Assembly: GCF_011745365.1 (NCBI RefSeq)
Contig: NW_024468918.1
Coordinates: 186,001 to 250,000, forward strand
DNA length: 64,000 nucleotides
From: Cryphonectria parasitica EP155
Taxonomy: Eukaryota; Ascomycota; Sordariomycetes; Diaporthales; Cryphonectriaceae
Direction of reading: 5' to 3'
The translations under genes and the position numbers were made by a program. The notes beneath the pieces are model-generated. The model did not search any database and was not told the DNA's origin. It saw only the letters and a list, made by a program, of their open reading frames with translations. How positions within the stretch are numbered: position 1 is the stretch's first letter; each line of letters begins with the position of its first letter. Below, piece after piece: positions 20,717-35,477 of the stretch.

Positions 20717-23700
20717 TCAGGCCTTCAGATCGTAGTAAACACAAGTTCCAGTGCGGAAGTTGTAAACAAAAGCATCCCTTGCTCCGCCATCGCGGAACTC
20801 CGTCAGCATGTCCTGCACATCCCTCACATAGTTCTTCTCGACATTGGTGACATCCAGCTTGCGCCAGGTATCGGGTTGAGACAGTGAAGTGCCCTTGATT
20901 GCTTGCAGGACCGCGTCACTCGTCTCGATGGCCGCAATGGGGCCATTGCGGAACTCCTGAAGGAGTTTCGAGGCGGCGTTGTGTGCCTGCTCGACAACCG
21001 TCTGCCGGTTGAACTTTTTGGACTTAGTCTGTCCAGTGAGCACACGGACATCTTGCTGATGGCCGTTGTGGTGTGGTCCAGAAAACGAAGAATTGTCACC
21101 TGCTGAGTTGTTGGTATCAGAGGTGCCGAGGCCATGACGGCTTCGAGCCATGGTGGCGGTGACCTTAAGGAACGAGTCGCGCTCACGCATCTCTGTGCGA
21201 AGCCAGGTCACCAGCTGCTGGGTCGGAATGTCGGCCTCGGGTGTATCCTTGGACCAGAGCGACTTAATCTTCAGAACATCAGGCTTGACGATTACCATCC
21301 AGGCGGGTTGGTCCTCTGTCTTGTCCGGAATTAGCTCGTCAGAAGACCGGGCATCATTGGCAAGCTCAGCACTGATACCGCTCTCCCAGAGGTCCCGCAG
21401 TACCTGGAGCGCCGTGGTCTTCCGGATGACCGGGTCAAAGCTTGCTACGAGGACATCATAGACCTTCTCATTGAAGAGGTTGAGCCCTTCCTTAGCGGCC
21501 TTCTTTGAAGAAGCCTTGCTGCTGCTCTTAGCAGGCACCTGTGCCAGTCTCTCCCAAGCGAAGCTGACTCCGACGGCGCGTCTGTCGCTCAGGGAGCTAC
21601 TGCCCGCCTTCTGTCGGTGCTCCTTGATGAGGCTGTCGTAGCGACCACCGGCGGCAAAGACCTGCCTCTTGTTCTTATCCCAGACGCAGGCGAACATCAT
21701 ACCACCTCTGAAGAATGCTTCATTGAAGGAATGCAGTGGCGTGATGTAGATCTTAGTTTTGACACCGAAGCTCTTGCAGTACTCAATGACCTCCTTAAGG
21801 TGAGCGATGGTGGAGGCAGCCTTTTGGTAGTAGTCGGTGGTCTCAAACAAGGACTTGAGCTTCGAGAAAGCCTTGCTTGGGTTGTCTCGGAAGTCGAATC
21901 GCTGCAGTTCGTCGACGCTGGTCGCTGAGACACCGCACGACTGAGACCGCAGCTGACCGCGGAGCTTTTGCCAGGTCATGTCCTGAATGTTGAGCTTGCT
22001 GAGGACTTCTGAGGCGGCACGTCTGGCAGAGTGTTCAACGCCGCAAAAGTCGAAGATGAGTTGCAGCAGGTCAGAGTGGTTGATGTGGAAAACCATCTGG
22101 CTCTTGGAAAGTGCAGGGAATGCATCGACTATCTGGTCGATGACTTTTAGGACATTGGCTTCTTTGAGAGACAGGTCCAAGGCACCGGTCGTGACCACGT
22201 TGAAATCAACAACTCCAAACTCGGATGGCTGGCCACCAGCATGCTGCTCTCGGAACACACTTCCGAACGAGTATGCAGAGCCTAGGATGGGGTTCTTAAC
22301 CTTGGCCAACATCCGAGAATAGCCCATCATCAAGTCGTAAGGAAGCTGCAACAAGGCACCGCCGTCATCCAGCAGTTTGACTGCGTTGGAGTAGTTGGAT
22401 GAGTACGGGTAGATGCTAGCCAGTGGAACCTGAAGAGCTCCATGTGTTCTGAAAATAGACACGAGGGTCTCTTTGACAATTCGTCGGTAAAGATAGTCCC
22501 TGGTGCTCGGAGATTGATCATTGAGGTCGTAGGCGAAGTCCTTCGCCTGGTCCACATTGATGGAAAACAATGTGGACAACACCTTCGGGTAGAACGCCGA
22601 GTTCGGGTCCGTGATGGCGGCGATGGCACGTCTAACAGTGTCGCTCTCCATCTCATCGGGGAGTTTGTTAGACTCCAGGAGCGCGGCACTCGATGGGCGC
22701 TCTTTTGGATTATGGACCACCAATGCTAGGATAATCTCTGCCTGCGCAGTTCCGAGATCGAAATCCGAAGGCATAATAGGATGCAGCTTGCGGACACCCT
22801 CTAGCACTAGCGCTCGCTCCATACCCAGCATGGGGTGATAGCACATCTCGAAGAACATGATACCAAGCGAGTACATGTCGACCTTAGTGGTGTATTGGCC
22901 GGTACCGCCTGACCTGACCTCAGGGGCGACGTACACTGCCGTGCCTATGCTCCTGGTTTGATCCGCTGGATCTGACGTAGGCTGGCCTGCCTGAATGGCC
23001 GCAATCTGGCCCTTGCTGGCAAGTCCGAAGTCGCCAATCTTGACGTTGTTAACGCCATCCGGGCCAACGCTGATGAAGATGTTGTCTGGTTTGAGATCGC
23101 GATGGACAACGTTGAGACCATGAATATGCGCCAGACCTTGCAAAATCTGACGGAACAACCGCCAGACTTCGGTCTTGTCTGTCAGGAGGTCGTTGGTGAT
23201 AAGATCGCGGAGGGTTCGCTTGTCACAGTACTCCATGGAAATGTACAGAACTGTCCGGAAAGGCCTGTGGCTCAGTCGACGCTCACGCTTTTGGTTCAGC
23301 ACGTTCAGTCTGTTTCCGGCATCCGAGTCCTCGTCCGAATCCTCCTCGTCATCTTCATCCGAATCATCCTCCTCGTCATCGTCATCGTCCTCTTCGTCCT
23401 CCACTGCTTCACTGTCTGCTTGCTCGAACTCGATCGTTATTCCGGGCCCATGGCGGCTGGATGAGATGAAATCTAGACCACCCTGGCTCTCTTCGAAGTG
23501 GACATTAAAATCCGAGGTAGCTCCCTGGGAGAGTTCTGCAGTGTCGACATCGGTCGAGGTATCTTCGAAATCGGACGAATCATGGCTCTCTTCAAGCCAA
23601 GTATTGAAATACCGCACAACAGCGGGATGGCTCAGCTGAGACAACACGCGGACTTCTTTCAAGACTTCCGTCAATCCCTCGCGAGACCGTTGGCTGATCT

Positions 23701-25756
23701 TTTTGATAGCTGTTTAATAGATGAGTCAGCCTTGCCACGTGAGACGTATTGCTAGTGTTTGTATGAGGGTATGTTGAGAGAGTGGCACGACATCAGGAAG
23801 ACTGGTAGAAGCATGAAGCAGAGGCGAGTGAGAGTCGTGTGTTCACTTACCATAGATCTGACCGTCCAGCTTCTTGCGGGCCTTGACCACCTCTCCAAAG
23901 GCTCCCTTGCCAAGTCTGCCCTCTTCCACGAAGTCCTCCTTATATCTTGATGATGTGAAGGGGCCACGCGTGGTGAAGGAATCGTGCCTCGGCCGGCTGA
24001 ACGTGGGTGTCAGCGAGGGCAATGGGGCGAACGTATTGCTGGTGTCAGCATCCGGGTCTTGCTGCTCGAAGATGGGAGCGTCAGTTGCCAGGAATTCACT
24101 CGTGCTAAGCTCGAAGGCTCGAGGTCGTTTCTTCGGATCGGGCGTGAAGAAGTACGAGACCAACTCCTCCAATGGACGCGAAAGAGGGGAGGAAGTCATG
24201 AGGTTGTCAGGCGAGGTGTGTTTCTGGGCCACGTCGACGCCCAGGAACATTTGTAGAAAGACGACTCCAAAGTCCCAGATGTCTGTCTTCTGGGTATACT
24301 GAGGGTCCGAAGCCGCTGCAATCTCTGGGGGAAACCAGTAAGCAGATCTTGCATCAGTCATAGAAGTCGCCGTCTTGGCTGTGGTGAGGTTGTGTAGCTC
24401 TCTCTGGTATGCAATGTCTGCCAGCTTGGGGGTCATATCACCTGTGGAGCTCGTGACGATCAGGATATTGGCCAGGTGGATGTCTTGGTGGATGATATCT
24501 CGGGTGTGGAGCCAGCTGAGGGCATCGAGAAGGCTGACTGTCCAGCTGCGAGCCCTGTTGACGTCCATGGGAAACGTTCTCAATAAGGTCTCCAGCGAAC
24601 CTGGCTCAGCAAGCGGACTCAGTACCATGACGTTCCAGCTCATAGCATTGACATCATCATTGGCAACATCCATACGATCAAGTCTGTAGTCAAGCACTTC
24701 GATGATTGCCTGGTGTCGCACTTGCTTCATGGATTCCAGTTGAGACTCGAGTGCTCTGAGCTGCTTCCTGAACTGGGCCTGCTCCTTGCCAGCCGCGTGG
24801 ACTCTCACCTGCTTCAAGACGAGCCGTGGTCGCTTCTGACCTGCAGGCAGAACAGGACGAACTTCGTAGACGATGGTGGTAGGACCACGAAGGAAATGTT
24901 CCTTGCTATTGACAGCGTTGAACATGCTGATGTGGCCCCTGGCATCCGTCAGTGAGCAGGGCTGATCGAAGGCGATGACCTCGGCCTCGGCGTCTTGCGC
25001 ATCGTCGATAGGCAAGGTGAAGGAAACACCGACGGGTCGGCTCTTGCGCCTCGCCTCCTTCTCCTTGTCGCGCTTGCGCTTGAGCTCCTCCTGAAGCATC
25101 TCGTGAAGAACGCGATCCTCCTCCTTGGAGTCCTCCATCCTCTTCTTCTCCTCCTGCTCCTTGAGCTGCTTCTCTTGTTGGGCCGTAGCAGCCGCGTGGG
25201 CTGCGCGTTCCTCTTCGAGGGTTGGGAGAGCCTTTCCAGCTGCCTTGGCTTCGGCGGCTTCCTGTAGAATCTCCTGGACGCCTTCGACAATGCGGAAAAT
25301 CATCTCTTGTTCCTCCTTGGCGAAGATTTTGGGCTGGGTCTCGACAAACTTTTGGATCTTGAAAAGGGTTGCTTCTCGAAGATTTCCATGGTCGCTCAAG
25401 CTGAGCAATGGGGGCGACTTTGGGTAGGTAGCCACCAGCACAACGCCCAAGGTTACTCGTATGCTCTCATCAGAAGGAGAGCTGATGCGAATCTGAAAAG
25501 TTGGCTCTGACTTTTTCCAGGCGCCATGAGAGCCCTTGTTCTCGATGAAGTCGTCCTGGTAGATGGCCTGTAATGCAAGCACCTCGTTGCTCTGGAGCTC
25601 CTCGTACTGCATCGTGGCCGTGCTGCCGCTGGACGGGCCTGACTGAGGCGCTGGTCCTGGTGAGGATAATGAACCCGCTGAGCCGTTTCCGCTGCCGTTC
25701 TTGACGTCCTTATCCTGGGCAGCCTTCTTAGCCTGCCCCTTCTTCTTTCCAGCCAT
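20717..25756 (-). CDS. gcn2: eIF2alpha kinase GCN2/CPC-3
   Basis: Two exons (23851-25756 and 20717-23709) give 1,632 aa, close to yeast Gcn2 (1,659). Order of domains: an RWD domain from about residue 50 (EELQSNEVLALQAIYQDDF) that binds Gcn1; a charged coiled coil; a pseudokinase with HQDIHLANIL in place of HRD and LADIAYQ in place of DFG; the active kinase starting EEGRLGKGAFGEVV, with AIKK formed across the intron, an acidic insert (DEEDDDDDEEDDSDEDDEED), HRDLKPDN, DFGLAS and GTAVYVAPEV; a HisRS-like domain (TRDYLYRRIVKETLVSIFRTHGAL) that senses uncharged tRNA; and the C-terminal dimerisation/ribosome-binding domain. It phosphorylates eIF2alpha in amino acid starvation and drives cross-pathway control. 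It is divergent from the Cut12-domain gene. Confidence 0.95.
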
Positions 25757-26465
25757 ATTGAAGCTCAGATTGAGAATTTAAAGGGAAAATGAGAAGATAT
25801 TGCTAACGTGGTCATGTGAACAGCACTGGTCAGATAGCTGCAGCTGCTGAGAGTGCCGAGGATGACTCGAAAACAGTATGCCCTGACATTGATATCAAAC
25901 AACAAGAAAACAACACAGCCTGAAAGAAGGCTGCGATATTTTAGAACAAGGTACCCATGATAATAATAGCAGCTTAACGATAAATCAACAAGGTAAGAAT
26001 GCTGGTGGAGGTACGACGACAGGCGAATGAACAAACAAAGAGAAGATTGACGATTCGGCGAGAGATAGAGTGGGTTGGGGATGTATCGACAAGTGAGTGA
26101 CTCCATCTAAGCACAGCTGATCGAAATAGGTCAGCCAGATTCACTGGTGGGGTGCTGTAGGGCTGAAGTACCTAGGTAACCACAGCCTTGGGTGAGGGGT
26201 CCCTGTCGACTAGGCGCTAAAACGATCGCAGTACAGCGCTCCATACTGCTGCAGCGTTGCCCCAGCGTCTAAGTAAACAACCCCTGAACCTTTCATCGCA
26301 ACCTGAATCTTTGACATTCGCGACAGAACGTCTAGCCTCACGATCTTCCTCCTCCTAAGTGCACGTTTTGCACCCTGCTGAGCAACCCGCCGATGCGATC
26401 TTGGCCTGCAGCCGACTGTTCAATATAATAACCACGCACAACCAAATACTTGATCGGCAGGCACA
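25757..26465. promoter_or_regulatory. Divergent promoter of GCN2 and the Cut12-domain gene
   Basis: About 710 bases between starts. Short upstream open frames on the minus strand exist in the probable GCN2 leader, but I cannot tell which are transcribed. No specific operator was recognised. Confidence 0.45.
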
Positions 26466-28452
26466 ATGCTTGGGTGGGCATTGAACAAGGCAACGGGGAA
26501 CGCGTCTTCCAACGCGCCTCCGATGCCTGGCCCAGGTAAATCGGCGTCTCTTTTCCTGGGCACGGAGGATCATGCGCGATAGCTAACATGTCTTCGTGAT
26601 AGACGATACTTTTGTTGAGCAGCCAGATACCCCGGCACCCGTCTTCGCAGCGCGAGCGTTCAAGCGCGCCCTCTTCGGCACGCCAGCCCCGACCAAGGAA
26701 GCTCCCTCCAAGCAAGAGCCCAAGGCAGACACAACGAAGCTCGAGAAGACCACGTCCATGCCTGTACTTTCTGAAAGCAACAGATTCGAGTCCCCTACAA
26801 AACCTCAGGGCATCCTCCTCACACCCGGTACCGGAACGTCACGCAGGAAACGCGTTTCCTTCGGGCGTGACGTTACAGCCAACGCTGGCTTGCTAAACGA
26901 CGGCGGTGACGGTGGCGCCCACGCACGGCCACGGACAAAGTTGCAAGAAGCCCTTGAGAGGTCGCGCAAGCGGAGAGATGCCCGCTACTCGGTCGAGGAC
27001 GATGCGCGGAAGCTTGACTTTGACCCGGATACGAATGATGACTACTGCTCTGACGATGCGTGGGAGGAGGTTGACGAGCTCGACCGCGACACAGATATCA
27101 CGGTTGACCTGAACGAGCCGCGGTCGCAGTCCGGTCGGTACTGGAAAGGAGAGTTCCAGAAGTACCACGAGGAGGCGCGGGCGGAAATGGAGAAGCTTGT
27201 TAAGTACAAGCAGCTCGCCAAGTCGTACGCCAAGGCCAAGGACGCGGAGGCTCTCGACCTGAACGAACGTCTCAGGGAGGAGCAGGTAAAGGTCACTGAG
27301 ATGGAAAAAAAGCTCACGGAGCTGGCAGGCCAGATAGGGGCCCAACCGGGCAAGGGTGGAGGCGCTCGAGACGACAGAAAGCTCGCAAAAGACCTGACCC
27401 GCCAGACAGCACTTGCTGCGCAGTATAGGAACCAGGTCGACGAGCTGGAGGCTCTCCTGAAAGACTCTGGATACGGAGCTGATGAGAACGGCCGACGGCG
27501 TGAAGGCGCGTCATCACGAACGGGCCGTGAACAAGGGAAAGAGCTAGGCGAGCTGCGACAGGCTTTGCAACAACTTAAATCAGATCTGAACGCAGTCGAG
27601 CAACGGGAAAAGCAACATGAGGTTGAGAAGAAGGAGCTTGAGCGAAAGCTGAGCAGGAAGGACACTCAGTATGACAAGCTCAAGCTTGACTATGATGCTC
27701 TGAAGGATAAGAACAAGGCACTCAGAGACGAGATTGCAGAGCTCAAACGAGGCCCGAGGGCATCTAAGCTGGGTAACGCTGACCTCCTCAGGGAGGATCT
27801 GCAGTCGTTGTCCGCAGGCCAGGGTGCACCGAGTCCCTGGACGACGAAGCTTGAGAACCTGCAGAGCCAGCTCGACAGTGAGCAAGAGGCACGCCGCCGT
27901 GAGATGGAAGATGCCAGTGTCACTATCAACCAGCTGCGATCAGAGTTCAAGAAGGCATCAGAGCAGCTCAGATCGCCCGTCCAACGGAAGTCGAGCGCCG
28001 AATTACGGGCCAAGCCTACCACTAAGGCAGCTTCCAGGGTCGATGATGACACCTTCGATCTGCTACAAAGCCGGCGTCTTGCGTCAACCAAGGGTTCCGA
28101 AACTCCTCTTGGCCGCTCCATTACCCCACGCGGCAGCAAAAGAACGATGTCTGGGAGGGTTGTCGACAATGAGTCGTCTTTAAGAGAGCGGGCTACGCCA
28201 CGTTCTGTACAGCTGGCGAGAATGGCCAACAAGAATCGACTGCGTCTTGCTACGGAGCGAGCCCTGGACAGCGAGTCTGATCCTGAGCTCAAACCGGGCG
28301 GTATGGCATCGACTCGCGATGCCCCTCTGAGGTCGGCAATTTCTTCTGACAGACGAGCTGCTGCTATTGCCAGGCTTGAGCAGAAGAGGGCTGAGAGGAG
28401 AAAGGCTCGCGAGAGGACGACAATTATAGGGAAGGAAAACATGAGACCGTAG
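26466..28452 (+). CDS. cut12: Cut12-domain spindle pole body protein
   Basis: Two exons (26466-26535 and 26603-28452) give 639 aa. Near the N-terminus is DDTFVEQPDTPAPVFAARAF, a motif typical of filamentous fungal Cut12 proteins. A phospho-site-rich PQGILLTPGTGTSRRKRVSFG follows at about residue 85, then the Cut12 domain (GRYWKGEFQKYHEEARAEME and VKYKQLAKSYAKAKDAEALD). Long coiled coils run from about 220 to 450, and a basic Ser/Thr-Pro-rich tail ends in a KEN box (IGKENMRP), which could make it an APC/C target. In S. pombe Cut12 sits at the spindle pole body and promotes Plo1 activity at mitotic entry. Function here is inferred from the domain. Confidence 0.82.
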
Positions 28453-28822
28453 ATTTTCTTGTGTTACTTGGTTTCAGGAAAGGAGGCGTAGCGACGGTTT
28501 GAAAGCAAGGTTTCTCATGATTTCGATCAGCGATAACTGAATGCATGCGGCCACGATATTGACGTTTTGAAAGTCTGACGTTCCGGCGCATTATGGAAGG
28601 GAAAGGGCGGAAGAAAAGAAAAAGATAATTGTACCTTGAGAATTTTTCCCCTCATGATGAAGGACAGGTCCAGCGCGTTACGTCGTTGGATCAGCATGTA
28701 AATACTTTTGGGAGGAGGTTTTGTACAGAGCGATTTTGCCCCGCAGCCTCGCCTCACTCATACTATAATTTGGAACTAAGAGATACCATCCACATTTCAC
28801 CTTCATACTACTTCCTTTCACC
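28453..28822. other. Intergenic between the Cut12-domain gene and UreF
   Basis: About 370 bases, AT-rich, serving as the 3' end of one gene and promoter of the next in tandem. Nothing else was recognised. Confidence 0.5.
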
Positions 28823-29964
28823 ATGACCATTGCAAATAATCTGAGTATGAGCTCTAAACCCGCCGCAGAGCCCGACAACGACTCCACCCAACTCGTCCAA
28901 GATGAGATTCTTGAGCTGGAGGCAAGACTGGCACGAGCAAAAGCTCGCCTGAAAAAGGCACACGACACCAATCCCGTCATCAGTGGCGCTGCTCCTCACG
29001 ATGCTCGCCCAACCGTGTCTCAACAACAAGAACAAACATCCTTTACCCTCGCTTCGAGACGTAAGCTTCTATCCCTCCTATACCCACAGCGGGCCACGGG
29101 AGAACAAAATAAAATAAAGGGAAAAACTCTCTCAACTTGCCACTAACAAGGCCAACAGCAACCCCTCCAGACACAACCACCCACTTCCTGCTCCTCCTCT
29201 CGGACTCGGCCCTGCCCTTGGGTTCCTTCGCCTTCAGCAGCGGCCTAGAGTCCTACCTAGCCCACAGCCGAGCCAACTCCTTCCGGCCGTCGTCTCAGAC
29301 AGGCGGCCACGCCATCGCCCCCTTCGATCTCTTCCTGCCCCTGTCCCTCTCGTCCTACGCCTCCACCACCCTTCCCTTCCTCCTCGCCGCACACCGCAGC
29401 CCAGCCCGCCTGGCCGAGCTCGACGACGCCCTCGACGCCGCCGTCGTCTGCACCGTCGGCAAGCGCGCCAGCACCGCCCAAGGCCGCGCCCTTCTCGGCA
29501 TCTGGGACCGCTCCTTCGCCCTCTCCTCTTCCTTCGCCCTCCTCTCCTCCTCCTCTTCTTCCTCCTCCTCTCAGGAAGCGCTGCAGGCTCTGGCCAGCTA
29601 CTCAGAGCTCCTCCGCTCTCCCACGTTACCGGGGGACGGCACAGGCCTGGCGCCCGTAGCCGCGCATCTGGCCCCGCTCTTCGGGCTCATCACCTCCATC
29701 GTCGGCCTGTCGTTGCACCAGGCCGCCTATGTCTTTATGCTGGGCCACGTCAAGGCCCTCGTGTCTGCCGCCGTGCGGGCTAACCTGATGGGGCCGTACG
29801 CCGCGCAGAAGGTGTTGGCGTCGGCTGACACGCAGGCAATGATCACGGCTGCTATCGAGCGGGAGTGGGATACGCCGCCTGAGGAGGCTGGCCAGAGCGT
29901 GCCGGTGATGGACCTTTGGGTGGGACGGCACGAGCTGCTGTACAGTCGGATATTCAACAGCTGA
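28823..29964 (+). CDS. ureF: Urease accessory protein UreF
   Basis: Two exons (28823-29060 and 29159-29964) with a GTAAGC donor and AACAG acceptor give 347 aa. The UreF domain begins in exon 2: HFLLLLSDSALPLGSFAFSSGLE is the family hallmark, and a later hydrophobic LTSIVGLSLHQAAYVFMLGH helix region and DLWVGRHELLYSRIFNS end match the C-terminus. UreF works with UreD and UreG to load nickel into apo-urease; it gates the UreG GTPase. A Ser-rich loop (about nine Ser in a row) sits near residue 210. Exon 1 adds about 80 residues with a predicted helix of heptad type (QDEILELEARLARAKARLKK), which bacterial UreF lacks. The exon 1 assignment rests on splice phase and the good ATG context. Confidence 0.88.
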
Positions 29965-31411
29965 CGTGGTGGCTTGGGAGGAGGGAAAGAAAGAGGGAAG
30001 GGGTGGGCGATGAAGGCAAAGGGTATGCGTATATTGTACCAACTACTTGTCCTTCATCTGTATGTGACACCGTGATCCCCGTGTGACGAGCTACTGTTCG
30101 CGCGTATATGTCTCTCATCTTCTGTCCCTAGCGGTTGGAGGTGGTAGTGCGACAGCTTCTAGCCAGAGCCCAAATGGAAAAGTCTAGGAGGTATACGAGT
30201 AGGGTGCATTACGACCAAGTGCGCGCTTCAAGTAATCAACGACATACCGCACTACGATCATCAGTACAAACATCATGACCAACACAAAAGATAATGTAAA
30301 AGCTGCAGATTTATTTTTTGTTGCGGAGATCTCAAGTCCGCTAGTGAGACAATCATGTCTACCAGGGGGAACTCGCAGTCATAGAGCCCGATTCTTCCTC
30401 AGCCAAATTTCCCTCGTCGAGTTGCCCGTTGTGAGGATGACCAAACTTCATCCATCAACTCCCAAGCCTTTCCTCTACTTCTCCGGTTCGTCCATCTCGA
30501 CAAAGAACCCCCGGCTGAGCAGCTGTAGTAGTAAGCCTTCCTCCACCTAGGAAGAGCGCCATTCGAAAAAATCCTTCCATGTGTAGAGTGCCCATGCTCT
30601 CGCCCAAGCATGAAAACTCGTTTGCAAGCCAGCAGGCCCCGTCTCTCTCTCTTCAGTGATCCTTTGGTATCAAGAGAAGAAGAAAAAAAAAGCCTCGCCT
30701 GCTCCATGTCGTAATGTGGAAGTCTCGCGCTTCTCCCAGCTGTTTTTGTGCCCCTAATTAACCTGTCTATCTTGTCTATCAACGCTCCCCATGCAAGCCG
30801 TAGACTTGAAGTCGTCCCGACCAGAGATCCGAGAAATCCACTTTTGTCTATGTTGTCCTGGTTTGTTGCATTCCACGAAGTGAAAACGAAAAAATAAGAA
30901 CAAAGCGTGGGGAGAAAAAATCCACCACGGCCCATCTATCAGGCCAAATTTCTCTTGGTGTGAAGCGCGTAAAAAAAAAAAACATGACCGTCGTAATGCG
31001 TCGACCTGTGCCAGGGCCGAGTGATGTCCCCAACCAGATGCATGCGCTCGTAGCAGCACGCCCCACTTGCCTTCTGCGTTCCGCGTCCATGGCTTTCCGG
31101 AAGATTCCTCATCTAAAGGGTATCAAGAAGAATTCCAGGGCCGTGCAGAAAACAAATGCAAATGCTGATATGCATGAGACCGATGCGGAGATCTTGAGCA
31201 TGCCAGCTCTAGAAAAGACCCAGCTTTCAAGACCCGGATCCATTTTTTTGGTCATGTACGCGCCGTCTTTGTCCGGAAAAATGAAGATGATGGGTGGCGA
31301 CTCGCAAGTAAAAACATGTACTCGACAACCGTCCCGTGCAAAAAAGAAACAAAAATGAAGAGAACCGATAAGGAAATGTCGTTGTGGGACGAGGAAGGGC
31401 TGGTGTCCAAT
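29965..31411. other. Convergent 3' interval, UreF and DED1
   Basis: About 1.45 kb. The reading frames present are short and without domains. The stretch next to DED1 is A-rich and probably its 3' UTR. No RNA gene was recognised. Confidence 0.5.
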
Positions 31412-33554
<2,143 letters not shown>

Positions 33555-35477
33555 GATTGCGATGGATGGTCGTGCTTGGTCAGGTTGTTTTCTTTTTGTG
33601 GTGTCTTGTCGACTTGCGTTTGCTCAAAACTTGAGGATGCGGACTGGAGTCATTCACCTTCCTTTGCGAACGCGAGGTGGTCTCGAGTCAAGGAGGAATA
33701 ATGAACGAGATGCGATGTCGCAAAAGGGAAGAATAGTCTTTGTGGTGATGCTCGTCGCGAAGGAAAGGCAATACCAGAAGGATGCAGAGTAAAAGAAAAG
33801 AAGGATCTCGAAGAAAAAAAATCAGAACTTCTTGTCTCGTCTCGTTTCGTTCGTCGGCGCCTGTCTATTGGTCTCGCGACACGCTTTTTTCTCTGTTGTG
33901 AGGGACAAAGGGTTGATTATGGAAGGCCTCGAATGAAAAGCCTTCAACGTTCCTCTCGAAGAAACAAAAACTGGATTCTTCAGAAAGGAAAGGGGGAGAA
34001 CTGAACACACGAAAAAAGGTTGTTTGATGGGGAGGATTTGGATGTTGGGAGGGAAGGGAGAGAGAGAGGGTAAGCCAGTTCAGCTGCGAGAAAAAGATTT
34101 TGTAGACGGCAGCCACTAGCGGCCAAATGTCAGGTAGGCTGCTCGCTGGGGGAGGGAAGGGGCCTGGCCCGCACGGACCAGTAATCGCCTCCCACCCACA
34201 CACCGTGGGCCCCCAAGGTACCCTGTATACTTGGGCGACTCACCACTTCTGGCCGCAGCATGATGTATCTATCAAAGTAATGACTACGTAGTCTGCGCCC
34301 GCCACAACAACGCATCTAAATTGTTTAGATTAGAGCCAACTCCCCTAGATGCGGATCTATTGGGCACCGGCAGGCCAGCCTTTCCTTGAGGCAACAAAGA
34401 ACCCTTCGTCAAAACTCAAGTCTGTGCAAAGGTATGCATCATCATCAGCTTGTCAGCGGTGCCTGATCCGTCCACACCGCTGTGTCGCCTTTCAGCATTT
34501 CTGTTCCTAGTATTATGTACAGTGACATGGCTGCAGTGCCGAGGCTGTGTCTCATAAGCGACACATCGTCTTTCTAGTATCTGCATATCTCACCGCCTAA
34601 AATATGAAGTAATATCACCCAGAGGAAGCGCGAGGCCCTTTTCATCTTGCGTCTGTACTCTGCCCTGAAGTATGATAGTCAGTCAATATGACTGTGCCAA
34701 AGAAGAAAGAAAGAAAGTGTCGTTTGTTGTGCTGCAACAACCTTTACCGTCCTGTTGAGAACTCATTAACGAGCGCTCCTGATACCGAGACCTATTGGAA
34801 ATGGTCGCAGCCTCAGACGATAAAGTGCCTTTCTGCAACATACAGTGTGACGAGCCACCCCTGATCCACCGCGAAGTCCGGAATCTCCAAGTCACTTGCA
34901 CACTCCCGCGAGAAGCCAAGCATTTCCCTGTGTTCTTCAACATAGTACCGCCGATAAATCCTCATATCATAGTAGACCAAAAACAGAAATTTCTTCCTAG
35001 CAACAGTTTGGGAACGGGTTCGGGGCGTCAAATTCACAAGGTTCTATCGGATTGGTCTTGGCCCGACACCGTTTTGGAGATAGGGTGTTCTGCTTGTCTC
35101 AGTGCCTAGTCCGCTAGGGCATATCCGACAAGTCCTCCTACTGGCATCCGGTATTGACTCGATCACTCCAAGCTATGATGAGCCTTGCAAACTCAAAAAA
35201 AGAAAAGGAAAACGAAGAGAAGGTGGCCACATCACGAACCTTCAGGGAAAGGAGTCATCTCACGCCACAAGCACCAATGTCATCCTCGCCACACACAAGT
35301 TAACGTCATCTTGCATATGAACGGGGTGACACCACAAGGCCTTTTCCGCGTATCATGATCGTGTCCGTTGATTGTCTCTATGTCCTCTTTGCCATGGTAT
35401 AATACAGAGTCCCGCCCTTCTTTGCCCAGGCCGGAACCAAAAGCCGCGTGCGCCTTGCGAGACCTGGTTCAGAAAAA
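33555..35477. other. Long intergenic interval, DED1 promoter and PRE1 3' end
   Basis: About 1.9 kb between tandem minus-strand genes. The first 500 bases are purine-rich on the + strand (pyrimidine-rich in the DED1 leader sense), as expected for a strongly expressed gene. The rest is moderately AT-rich with short frames only. No gene was recognised. Confidence 0.5.

Noticed and set aside
22330..23639. Several 100-150 codon frames overlapping GCN2
   Set aside because: All lie in other frames of a well-supported kinase gene and have no domain content.
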